Below, in pieces: positions 57,277-64,000 of a DNA stretch of 64,000 nucleotides (within the stretch, counting starts at the first letter, position 1; the number at the start of each line of letters is the position of its first letter). Both the position numbers and the translations under genes were made by a program. The DNA comes from Kurthia sibirica. GTDB taxonomy: Bacteria; Bacillota; Bacilli; Bacillales_A; Planococcaceae. The notes beneath the pieces were generated by a model, which had not been told where the DNA came from, made no database searches, and worked only from the letters and a program-made list of their open reading frames with translations. The stretch spans positions 186,001 to 250,000 of the forward strand of contig NZ_QFVR01000001.1 in the NCBI RefSeq assembly GCF_003143975.1, in the 5' to 3' direction.

Positions 57277-58497
57277 TTGGTAGAAAAGAAAGTATGTAAA
57301 AATGGATTGCGTATCGTGTCACAGCATATGCCGAATGTTCGCTCTGTATCATTTGGTATTTGGGTAAATGTTGGTTCACGATATGAAAAAGCACATGAAA
57401 ACGGTTTGACACACTTTATTGAACATATGTTATTTAAAGGTACAGCAAAGCGCAGTGCTAAAAAAATTGCTGAGGATTTCGATCGCATTGGTGCACAAAC
57501 CAATGCATTTACAGCAAAGGATCAAACCTGTTATTTTTCTGTGGCTTTAGATCATCATATTCGTGAAACGATTGAAATTCTTGCTGATATGTTCTTTCAT
57601 TCCACTTTTGATGAAGGAGAAATGGAAAAAGAAAAACAAGTAATTCTAGAAGAAATTGCGATGTCAGAAGATACGCCGGATGATGATGTGGATGAACGAT
57701 TATGGGCTGAAATGTTTCCTAATCAGCCACTAGGTGCGCCAATACTAGGAACTGCCGATACTTTGGCAAGTTTTTCGCGAGATAAGGTTCAAAACTTTAT
57801 GCGTGAACATTATACAGCAGATCAAATTGTTATTTCAGTAGCAGGTAATTTAGATGATGGGTTAGTCGCGTTTATCGCTGAGTTATTCAACCAGTTTGCC
57901 AATGATAAACAACGGAAGGAAATCACCTTTGACAAACCTGTATTCCATGCAGGCCATACTGTGAAGAAAACGCAAATTGAACAAGCTCATTTAGCGATTG
58001 GTTATCCTGGATTAGCAATCGATTCAGAACATCTCATTAGTCATATGGTGATGAATAATATTTTTGGTGATTCGATGTCTTCACGTTTATTCCAAAAAAT
58101 ACGCGAAGAAAAAGCATTGGCATACACTGTCTACTCTTACTACTCGGCTTATGCGGATGCAGGTGCCTTTATGATTTATGGCGGAACATCTACTGCTTCT
58201 CTAAAATTGATGGAAGAAACTATTTTTGACGTAATTGAAGATTTTAAAGAACATGGTGTGACACAAGAAGAATTAACCTCTGCAAAAAGCCAAATAGAAA
58301 GTAATTTACTATTAGGTTTAGAAACATCATATGATTTTATGACACGTAATGCCAAAAATGAAATTCTACATGGCTATGATCGCTCTGTAGAAGAATCATT
58401 AAAAGAGTTAGACCATGTTAATGTCGCCTCTATCCAACAACAAATTGATACAGTCTTTAATAATAAATATGCAAGATCCCTTATAATTAGTGAATAA
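57277..58497 (+). CDS. mlpA: M16 zinc peptidase (MlpA/YmxG type, TTG start)
   Basis: Peptidase of 406 aa. The inverted zinc motif HxxEH lies at residues 46-50 (THFIEH) and a downstream Glu in KEKQVILEEIAMSEDTPDD completes the site. C-terminal inactive M16 domain follows. TTG 57277 has AGGAGGG upstream. In B. subtilis the gene lies in a run pnpA-ylxY-mlpA-ymxH-spoVF-asd; here only mlpA remains between pnp and asd. Confidence 0.92.
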   Translation: MVEKKVCKNGLRIVSQHMPNVRSVSFGIWVNVGSRYEKAHENGLTHFIEHMLFKGTAKRSAKKIAEDFDRIGAQTNAFTAKDQTCYFSVALDHHIRETIEILADMFFHSTFDEGEMEKEKQVILEEIAMSEDTPDDDVDERLWAEMFPNQPLGAPILGTADTLASFSRDKVQNFMREHYTADQIVISVAGNLDDGLVAFIAELFNQFANDKQRKEITFDKPVFHAGHTVKKTQIEQAHLAIGYPGLAIDSEHLISHMVMNNIFGDSMSSRLFQKIREEKALAYTVYSYYSAYADAGAFMIYGGTSTASLKLMEETIFDVIEDFKEHGVTQEELTSAKSQIESNLLLGLETSYDFMTRNAKNEILHGYDRSVEESLKELDHVNVASIQQQIDTVFNNKYARSLIISE

Positions 58498-58504
58498 AAA
58501 TAAC

Positions 58505-58537
58505 AATCACCTCTTAATTAGCGAGGTGATTTTTTTG
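58505..58537 (+). terminator. Terminator after mlpA
   Basis: AATCACCTC pairs with GAGGTGATT around a 9-base loop and is followed by T's. Confidence 0.85.
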
Positions 58538-58666
58538 ATTTTTAATTTTATTAGTTGTGAAAATATCTTGGTAATACTCAATTTCTGTACTTTATAGAAT
58601 GATTTAACGATTTATTGTTTTAATATACTAAATAATTGAATTATTATACACAATTCATGTGGGGTA

Positions 58667-58675
58667 TGGTACAAT
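58667..58675 (+). promoter_or_regulatory. Extended -10 promoter of asd
   Basis: TGG-TACAAT without a good -35. About 40 bp before asd. I saw no lysine riboswitch features in the 170-nt gap. Confidence 0.4.
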
Positions 58676-58715
58676 TACGCCATTATCAAAATATATATAG
58701 GGAGAGATGTTTGCA

Positions 58716-59756
58716 ATGGCAAAACAATATACAGTAGCTGTTGTTGGAGCTACAGGAGCAGTCGGCACAAAAATGATGGAGCAACTGGCAAAGCGAAAGT
58801 TTCCGATTGGTAAACTCAAGCTTCTAGCATCAAAGCGCTCAGCAGGAAATAAGCTGGACTTTGCTGGTCAAACATACACAATTGAAGAAGCGACACCAGA
58901 AGCATTTGATGGTGTGGATATCGCATTATTTAGTGCAGGTGGCTCCGTATCATTAACATTGGCTCCTGAAGCGGCCAAGAGAGGTGCTGTCGTAATCGAC
59001 AATACAAGTGCTTTCCGTATGGACCCCAATGTGCCATTGGTTGTTCCAGAAGTCAATAGAGAGGATTTAAAAGCACATAAAGGGATCATCGCAAATCCGA
59101 ACTGTTCGACGATTCAAATGGTGGTTGCAATGGAGCCAATTCGTGAAGCTTTTGGTCTAGAAAATGTAATCGTATCTACATACCAAGCCGTATCAGGTTC
59201 AGGTATTCATGCAATTGAAGAACTACAGGCACAAAGTTTAGCTTGGGATGAAGGAAAGAATGTTTCAGCTACCATTTTACCGGTAAAAGGAGATAAGAAA
59301 CATTTTCCAATCGCGCGCAATGTATTACCACAAATTGATGTTTTTACCGATAATGGTTTCACATACGAAGAAATGAAAATGATTAATGAAACGAAAAAAA
59401 TTATGCATGCGCCAGCCTTGCCAGTAGCAGCGACATGTGTTCGCGTACCAGTCGTGTCTGGTCACTCAGAATCATTGTTCATCGAAGTTTCACAGTCGGG
59501 TGTAACGGTGGAAGAATTACGTGAAGTATTACGCAATGCTCCAGGTGTCATCGTTCAAGATGATATTAAAAACCAACAGTACCCGATGCCTTTATTTGCA
59601 GAAGGACATGATGAAACATTCGTAGGACGTATTCGCAAAGATTTATCAAACGACCGCGGTTTCCATTTATGGGTAGTAGCGGACAATTTATTAAAAGGTG
59701 CGGCACTTAATTCAATTCAAATTGCAGAAGCAATGGTAGCAGACGAAATTTTATAA
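58716..59756 (+). CDS. asd: Aspartate-semialdehyde dehydrogenase
   Basis: Enzyme of 346 aa that converts aspartyl phosphate to aspartate semialdehyde for lysine, threonine, methionine and diaminopimelate. The NADP loop [12 protein letters not shown] is at the N-terminus and catalytic Cys130 is in [14 protein letters not shown] 58707 is also in frame, but is only 2 bp after GGGAG; ATG 58716 ([12 protein letters not shown]) has better spacing. dapA follows, dapG is absent. Confidence 0.95.
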   Translation: MAKQYTVAVVGATGAVGTKMMEQLAKRKFPIGKLKLLASKRSAGNKLDFAGQTYTIEEATPEAFDGVDIALFSAGGSVSLTLAPEAAKRGAVVIDNTSAFRMDPNVPLVVPEVNREDLKAHKGIIANPNCSTIQMVVAMEPIREAFGLENVIVSTYQAVSGSGIHAIEELQAQSLAWDEGKNVSATILPVKGDKKHFPIARNVLPQIDVFTDNGFTYEEMKMINETKKIMHAPALPVAATCVRVPVVSGHSESLFIEVSQSGVTVEELREVLRNAPGVIVQDDIKNQQYPMPLFAEGHDETFVGRIRKDLSNDRGFHLWVVADNLLKGAALNSIQIAEAMVADEIL

Positions 59757-59780
59757 TAAAAATAAGGGGTTGTATTTGAC

Positions 59781-60677
59781 ATGAATATTGGCAATATTGG
59801 AACGGCTATGGTTACACCATTTACACAAGATGGGGGTTCAATTGATTACAAACATACAGCAGCAATCATAGAACATCTAATTACGAATGGTACAGACTCA
59901 ATTATTGTTTGCGGTACAACAGGTGAAGTACCCACTTTGTCTACTGAAGAAAAATTAGATCTTGTTAAATTTGTTATTGATCGCGTAAATGGTCGCGTAC
60001 CTGTTTTTGCAGGTGTTGGCGATAATGAAACATATTATTCGAAAATTATGGCACAAAAAGTGGAAGTGTTTGGAGCAGATGGCATCATGCTTGTAGCACC
60101 TTATTACAACAAGCCAAATCAACGCGGTATTTATGCCCACTTTAAAGAGATTGCTTCATCTGTAACAATTCCGGTTATGCTCTATAATATTCCAGGACGT
60201 ACTGGTATTAATGTTGAACCAGAAACAATCGTTGAGCTTAGCAAAATTGACAATATTAAAATCGTCAAAGAGGCAAGTGGTAATTTAGATCAGATGACAG
60301 CCATCCTAGCAAATGTGGATGAATCATTTTCAGTATACAGTGGTGATGACGGTTTAACTTTACCACTTCTTGCGGTTGGTGGTGCAGGTGTAATCTCAGT
60401 AGCGGCACATGTTGTAGGCAATGATATGCAGAAAATGATTGCTTTATTTAAAGAAGGCAACCATAAAGAAGCAGCAAAAATTCACCAAGCATTACTACCA
60501 CTTATTAGAGAACTATTTGCTAATCCAAGTCCAGGCCCAGTAAAATATGCATTAAGTAAAATGGGCTTATGTAACGACGTAGTTCGTTTACCAATCGTTG
60601 ATCTAACAGCTGAAGAAAAAGCAAAATTTGATGCAGTTTGGGATCACTATTTCCAACTTCAAAAAACATTCGCTTAA
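59781..60677 (+). CDS. dapA: 4-hydroxy-tetrahydrodipicolinate synthase
   Basis: Enzyme of 298 aa that condenses pyruvate and aspartate semialdehyde. The Schiff-base Lys163 is in IKIVKEASGN, Tyr135 in LYNIPGRTGINV, and the CGTTGEVPTLSTEEK motif binds substrate. A weak GGGGTTG ribosome binding site stands before ATG 59781. A strong terminator follows, then the repeat region. Confidence 0.96.
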   Translation: MNIGNIGTAMVTPFTQDGGSIDYKHTAAIIEHLITNGTDSIIVCGTTGEVPTLSTEEKLDLVKFVIDRVNGRVPVFAGVGDNETYYSKIMAQKVEVFGADGIMLVAPYYNKPNQRGIYAHFKEIASSVTIPVMLYNIPGRTGINVEPETIVELSKIDNIKIVKEASGNLDQMTAILANVDESFSVYSGDDGLTLPLLAVGGAGVISVAAHVVGNDMQKMIALFKEGNHKEAAKIHQALLPLIRELFANPSPGPVKYALSKMGLCNDVVRLPIVDLTAEEKAKFDAVWDHYFQLQKTFA

Positions 60678-60692
60678 TCATTTGAAACAATG

Positions 60693-60734
60693 ACCATTTA
60701 TTTCTCAGTAATATGAGAAATAAATGGTTTTTTC
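60693..60734 (+). terminator. Terminator after dapA
   Basis: ACCATTTATTTCTCA pairs with TGAGAAATAAATGGT around a six-base loop, followed by T's. Confidence 0.88.
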
Positions 60735-60744
60735 TATCCATAAT

Positions 60745-61017
60745 AAGTAAACGGAGCTAACCGGTAAGTAAACGGAGCTAACCGGTAAGTAAACGGAGCT
60801 AACCGGTAAGTAAACGGAGCTAATCGGTAAGTAAATGGGGCTAACCGGTGAGTAAATGGGGCTAACCGGTGAGTAAATGGGGCTAACCGGTAAGTAAATG
60901 GGGTCAACTGGTAAGTAAATCGAGTCAACTGGTAAGTAAACGTGGCTAACCGGTAAGTAAATGGGGTCAACTGGTAAGTAAATCGAGTCAACTGGTAAGT
61001 AAACGTGGTCAACCGGT
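60745..61017. repeat. First array: 13 tandem 21-bp units
   Basis: Thirteen units of exactly 21 bp, beginning AAGTAAA and ending ACCGGT (or ACTGGT). Units 1-3 are identical, 6-7 are identical, and units 8-10 are repeated as 11-13, a 63-bp higher-order repeat (the last copy with two changed bases). Each unit carries the palindrome ACCGGT or a near copy. Confidence 0.95.
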
Positions 61018-61132
61018 AAGTAACACCTGTATAAGTTAAACTTTTCACTTTAAAATCATATCTACATTATTAGCCCTGCTGGAGAATACCACCGACTTAA
61101 GGGCATAATCCGAGCTAGCTGGGTCAACCGGT
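61018..61132. repeat. 115-bp module, copy 1
   Basis: Starts AAGTAACACCTG and ends GGGTCAACCGGT, so its edges look like 21-bp units. GCCCT (61073-61077) can pair with AGGGC (61100-61104). Copies 1 and 2 have the same length and about ten differences. Confidence 0.9.
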
Positions 61133-61153
61133 AAGTAAATCGGGCCAAGTGGT
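61133..61153. repeat. Single 21-bp unit between the modules
   Basis: One divergent unit, AAGTAAATCGGGCC then AAGTGGT, standing between the two 115-bp modules. Confidence 0.8.
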
Positions 61154-61268
61154 AAATACCACCTGTATAAGTTAAACTTTTCACTTTAAAATCACAGCTA
61201 CATAATGATCCCTGCTGAAGAATACCACCGACTTAAGGGCATAATCCGAGCTAGCTGGGTCAACCGGT
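61154..61268. repeat. 115-bp module, copy 2
   Basis: Same extent and order as copy 1, with AAATACCACCTG at the left edge. CCCT/AGGG pairing is kept. Confidence 0.9.
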
Positions 61269-61373
61269 AAGTAAATCGAGCTAACCGGTAAGTAAAAGGA
61301 GCTAACCGGTAAGTAAAAGGAGCTAACCGGTAAGTAAATCGAGCTAACCCGTAAGTAAACAGAGCCAACCGGT
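61269..61373. repeat. Second array: five tandem 21-bp units
   Basis: Five units beginning AAGTAAA and ending ACCGGT (one has ACCCGT), joined directly to the end of module copy 2 and the start of module copy 3. Confidence 0.93.
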
Positions 61374-61440
61374 AAGTAACACCTGTATAAGTTAAACTTT
61401 TCACTTTAAAATCACAGCTACATTATGAGCCCTGCTGAAG
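61374..61440. repeat. 115-bp module, copy 3, right-truncated
   Basis: Only the first 67 bp of the module are kept, ending at CCTGCTGAAG; the sequence then changes to unique DNA. Confidence 0.85.
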
Positions 61441-61723
61441 GGAACATGTCGTGAAGAAAGATGTAATACAAGAAGAGGGATATTTGCATGGGAGTGTTGA
61501 AGATATGGTGATGTAGAATTGTTTTAATTTACTTATGAGAGGGATTGATTTTATAGGGAAATACGCTGAAAATCTACTGATTTAGCTAAATCCCGTTAAA
61601 AACCTTAGAATTTTCCAATATTTTTAGAAATATTAGGCATAGTACTATCGTTTTAGAGGTATAGAGTGGTAATGTAATACGCAGAGTGTACAAACAAAAT
61701 AGCATCAAAAGTTCATTTCTTAA
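61441..61723 (+). other. Unique gap between the repeats and rnjB promoter
   Basis: About 280 bp, A/T-rich. No gene that I can support. A 21-codon frame (GTG 61451 to TAG 61516) behind GAAGGG exists but is too short to call. Confidence 0.5.
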
Positions 61724-61752
61724 TTGTGAAAATTGGTTTCAAGCATTATAAT
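61724..61752 (+). promoter_or_regulatory. Sigma-A promoter of rnjB
   Basis: TTGTGA (61724-61729), exactly 17 bp, TATAAT (61747-61752). About 44 bp before the start codon. Confidence 0.75.
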
Positions 61753-61796
61753 GAATTTAAGTGGTTGCTGTACGGGATTATATAGGAGGAAAAGAA

Positions 61797-63467
61797 GTGG
61801 CTAAAACAAAAAATGAAGTTATTCGCGTCATTCCATTAGGAGGCGTAAGCGAAGTAGGCAAGGCGATGTACGTCGTAGAAATCGACGAGGAACTATTTGT
61901 CGTAGATAGTGGATTAATGTTTCCAGAGGACGAAATGTTAGGAATTGATTATGTCATTCCTGATATGTCATTTTTAGTAGAAAATAAAGACCGCGTAAAA
62001 GGTATATTCTTAACGCATGGTCACGAAGATGCTATTGGTTCAATTGCTTATCTATTAAGTAAGGTCCAAGCACCTGTTTATGGTTCTAAATTAACAATTG
62101 CCCTTGCAAAAGAGCATCTGAAAGACAAACCGGCTCCTCACCAAGTGAAATTCTTTGAGGTGACAAATAAGAGCCGCATGAATTTCAAAACGACTTTTGT
62201 GACGTTCTTCCACACGACGCATAGTATTCCAGATTCGTTGGGTATTGCTTTCCATACATCAGAAGGTGCTGTTGTTCATACTGGTGAATTCAAATTCGAT
62301 CAGTCTGCACGTGGTAAATATACACCTGATATTGCGAAAATGGCTCAATTAGGAGAAGAAGGCGTCTTTATACTAATGTCTGATTCAACTGAAGCAGAAC
62401 GTCCTGGTTATACGATTTCTGAAACGGTTATTAAAGATCGTTTAGAAAAAACATTCCATAAAGCTGAAGGCCGTATTTTAGTAGCATGTTATGCATCTAA
62501 CTTTATTCGTATTCAGCAAGTATTCGACCAAGCTACAGCTTTGAATAGAAAAGTAGTAGTAGTAGTGGGGAGAAGCTTGGAAAATATTTTCGAAGTAGGG
62601 ATGCGTTTAGGTTACCTATCAATCGATCCAGAATTCGTTATTCCAGTTAGTAAGATGAATGATTATGAAGACAATGAAATCGTTGCAATTATTACGGGTA
62701 ATCAAGGTGAACCACTAGAAGGTTTAGAAAAAATCATCCGCAAGCATCACCGCGATATCCGTTTAAAAACAACTGATACAGTTCTTATTACATTCACACC
62801 ATCTCCAGGTATGGAAGTTCAAATTGCCAATACGATGAACACACTTGCTAAGCAGGGTGTCAACGTTTTAACAGCAGATAAAAAAGTACATGTTTCTGGT
62901 CACGGTGCTCAGGAAGATTTAAAACTGATGCTTAACCTAATGAAACCAAAATACTTTATTCCGATTCAAGGTGAATATCGTATGTTAATCGCTCACTCGA
63001 AATTAGCGCAAGCAGTTGGTTATCACAAAAACCAAATTTTCATCGCTGATAAGGGTGATATTGTAGAATATAAAAATGGTAAAATGCGCATGGCTGGTCG
63101 CGTCAATGCCGGCAATGTCTTAATCGATGGTATCGGTGTTGGTGATGTGGGTAATATCGTATTACGCGATCGTAAATTATTGAGCCAAGATGGTATTTTC
63201 ATCGTTGTTGTGACAATCAACAAAAAAACGAAACAGATTGCTTCTGGTCCAGAAATTCTGTCAAGAGGATTTGTCTATGTACGTGAATCTGAAGAATTAA
63301 TGGAAGAATCAGCTAAGCAAGTTCGTACAGTCGTTGAAAAATACGTCAGCAAAGGTTCATATGAATGGACTTCTATTAAACAAGAAATCCGCGACACGCT
63401 AAATAGTTACCTATTCCAAAAAACGAAGCGCCGCCCAATGATTATCCCAATTATTATGGAATATTAA
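61797..63467 (+). CDS. rnjB: Ribonuclease J2-like protein with altered metal site (GTG start)
   Basis: Metallo-beta-lactamase/beta-CASP ribonuclease of 556 aa. GTG 61797 behind TAGGAGGA gives the usual start; the frame is open from 61761. Metal ligands by RNase J1 numbering: His74, His76 and Asp78 (THGHEDAIG) and His142 (HTTHSIPD) are kept, but His79 is Ala, Asp164 is Glu (HTGEFKFD) and His390 is Gln (PIQGEYRM, residue 391). B. subtilis J2 also has changes here and works mainly with J1. Context (dapA before, spoIIIE after) and similarity support J2 rather than J1. Confidence 0.9.
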   Translation: MAKTKNEVIRVIPLGGVSEVGKAMYVVEIDEELFVVDSGLMFPEDEMLGIDYVIPDMSFLVENKDRVKGIFLTHGHEDAIGSIAYLLSKVQAPVYGSKLTIALAKEHLKDKPAPHQVKFFEVTNKSRMNFKTTFVTFFHTTHSIPDSLGIAFHTSEGAVVHTGEFKFDQSARGKYTPDIAKMAQLGEEGVFILMSDSTEAERPGYTISETVIKDRLEKTFHKAEGRILVACYASNFIRIQQVFDQATALNRKVVVVVGRSLENIFEVGMRLGYLSIDPEFVIPVSKMNDYEDNEIVAIITGNQGEPLEGLEKIIRKHHRDIRLKTTDTVLITFTPSPGMEVQIANTMNTLAKQGVNVLTADKKVHVSGHGAQEDLKLMLNLMKPKYFIPIQGEYRMLIAHSKLAQAVGYHKNQIFIADKGDIVEYKNGKMRMAGRVNAGNVLIDGIGVGDVGNIVLRDRKLLSQDGIFIVVVTINKKTKQIASGPEILSRGFVYVRESEELMEESAKQVRTVVEKYVSKGSYEWTSIKQEIRDTLNSYLFQKTKRRPMIIPIIMEY

Positions 63468-63482
63468 GGTGTGACGATTAAG

Positions 63483-63522
63483 AAGGATTTCCTTACCAAT
63501 ACGGTAGGAAATCCTTTTTTTT
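63483..63522 (+). terminator. Terminator after rnjB
   Basis: AAGGATTTCCTTACC pairs with GGTAGGAAATCCTT around a five-base loop, then eight T. Confidence 0.88.
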
Positions 63523-63552
63523 AACTAACGCCAATTGAAGGAAGGTGTAGAG

Positions 63553-64000
63553 ATGGCAACAACGAGAAAAACGACAAAAAAACCAACTGCTGTTGCAACG
63601 AAAAAAAAGCCAACTCCTAGGCAAAGAAAACCAGCAGCTAAAAAAACAATGTCACCATTAGTTTATGAAATAAGTGGTTTGATTCTCGTATTGATCGCAA
63701 TACTTGCATTATTTAAATTAGGTGTTGTAGGTGATTTATTACAATCAACAATGAAATTATTTGTTGGTAGTTGGTATATTATTATGCCATTTATATTGAT
63801 TGCTTATGCAGGTTATATGATGATTGTTCGAGCGCTCCCAGAATTTAAAAATCGCTTTGTTTGGGGCATTACTTTACTTGTGATCGGTGCGACATTATTT
63901 AGTCAAATCGCCCTTTTTAAATCGACGATGGATATTGATCGTTCGGTACTGATTCAGACATGGCAACTTCTTGTGACGGAGCGGGGTGTGACGACTGCTG
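63553..64000 (+). CDS. SpoIIIE/FtsK family DNA translocase, 5' end only
   Basis: First 149 codons, cut by the window edge. A basic, Thr/Lys-rich N-terminus (MATTRKTTKKPTAVATKKKP) is followed by hydrophobic segments ISGLILVLIAILALFKLGVV and SWYIIMPFILIAYAGYMMIV and the LLVIGATLFSQIALFK segment, the four-helix membrane domain of FtsK/SpoIIIE. GGAAGGTG precedes ATG 63553. In B. subtilis spoIIIE follows rnjB-ylzJ-tepA; ylzJ and tepA are absent here. The motor domain lies outside the window, so SpoIIIE versus a second FtsK (SftA) is decided by context. Confidence 0.85.
   Translation, partial: MATTRKTTKKPTAVATKKKPTPRQRKPAAKKTMSPLVYEISGLILVLIAILALFKLGVVGDLLQSTMKLFVGSWYIIMPFILIAYAGYMMIVRALPEFKNRFVWGITLLVIGATLFSQIALFKSTMDIDRSVLIQTWQLLVTERGVTTA

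Noticed and set aside
58532-58715. Lysine riboswitch before asd
   Set aside because: None of the conserved L-box loops or long stems were seen.
60734-61404. Minus-strand open frames of 104 and 68 codons in the repeat arrays as real genes
   Set aside because: No ribosome binding site, GTG start inside a repeated module and a composition explained by 21-bp repeats. Kept only as a repeat observation.
60745-61440. CRISPR array
   Set aside because: Units are directly adjacent with no unique spacers and no cas genes are near.
61451-61516. Small ORF of 21 codons behind GAAGGG
   Set aside because: Too short and no recognisable family; random occurrence is likely.

Overview
The window is a contiguous piece of chromosome from a low-GC Gram-positive bacterium of the order Bacillales. 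Gene order follows the Bacillus subtilis backbone trmFO-xerC-hslV-hslU-codY-fla/che-sigD-swrB-rpsB-tsf-pyrH-frr-uppS-cdsA-dxr-rasP-proS-polC-rimP-nusA-infB-rbfA-truB-ribF-rpsO-pnp-mlpA-asd-dapA-rnjB-spoIIIE. Almost everything is on the + strand. The sequence style and several gene losses suggest a member of the Planococcaceae/Caryophanaceae (Kurthia, Rummeliibacillus, Solibacillus or Lysinibacillus type); this is an inference, and no species can be named from the sequence alone. The dipicolinate synthase genes, ymxH, ylxY, dapG, ylzJ and tepA that lie between pnp and spoIIIE in B. subtilis are absent here, which would fit a non-sporulating or rearranged relative. Layout: 1-294 is the 3' end of trmFO. 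567-4300 is the xerC-hslV-hslU-codY operon, with a near-consensus sigma-A promoter of its own for codY inside the end of hslU. 4301-5675 is a gene-free 1.4 kb block with terminators, hairpins and CodY-box-like sites. 5676-31930 is a very long flagellar and chemotaxis operon (basal body rod, MS-ring, C-ring, export ATPase, hook, export gate, FlhF/FlhG, CheB/A/W/C/D). It is closed by a strong terminator, and sigD and two small genes follow under their own extended -10 promoter. 33843-36929 holds rpsB, tsf, pyrH and frr. 37071-47284 holds isoprenoid, phospholipid, protease, prolyl-tRNA synthetase and PolC genes. 47423-57173 holds the rimP-nusA-infB-rbfA-truB-ribF translation/RNA block, then rpsO and pnp. 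57277-60677 holds an M16 peptidase, asd and dapA. 60745-61440 is a composite tandem repeat. 61797-64000 holds RNase J2 and the start of a SpoIIIE/FtsK translocase. How the parts work together: CodY (GTP and branched-chain amino acid sensor) sits next to the fla/che operon it is known to repress in B. subtilis. The operon builds the hook-basal body, the type III export gate and the phosphorelay; sigD then drives late genes. The rest is core translation, RNA decay, cell envelope precursor and lysine/peptidoglycan supply. Most unusual points: (1) infB lacks the first IF2 N-terminal domain and has a 199-nt, hairpin-rich gap in front of it that starts with a short IF2-like peptide remnant; (2) a ribosome binding site of the flbD/swrD gene is separated from its start codon by a hairpin; (3) a composite repeat of 21-bp units (with a 63-bp higher-order period) and 115-bp modules lies between dapA and rnjB; (4) RNase J2 has three substituted metal ligands; (5) HslV has Glu at position 2, so it cannot use the N-terminal Ser mechanism described for B. 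subtilis; (6) the codY-flgB gap. No rRNA, tRNA, CRISPR array or intact insertion sequence was seen.
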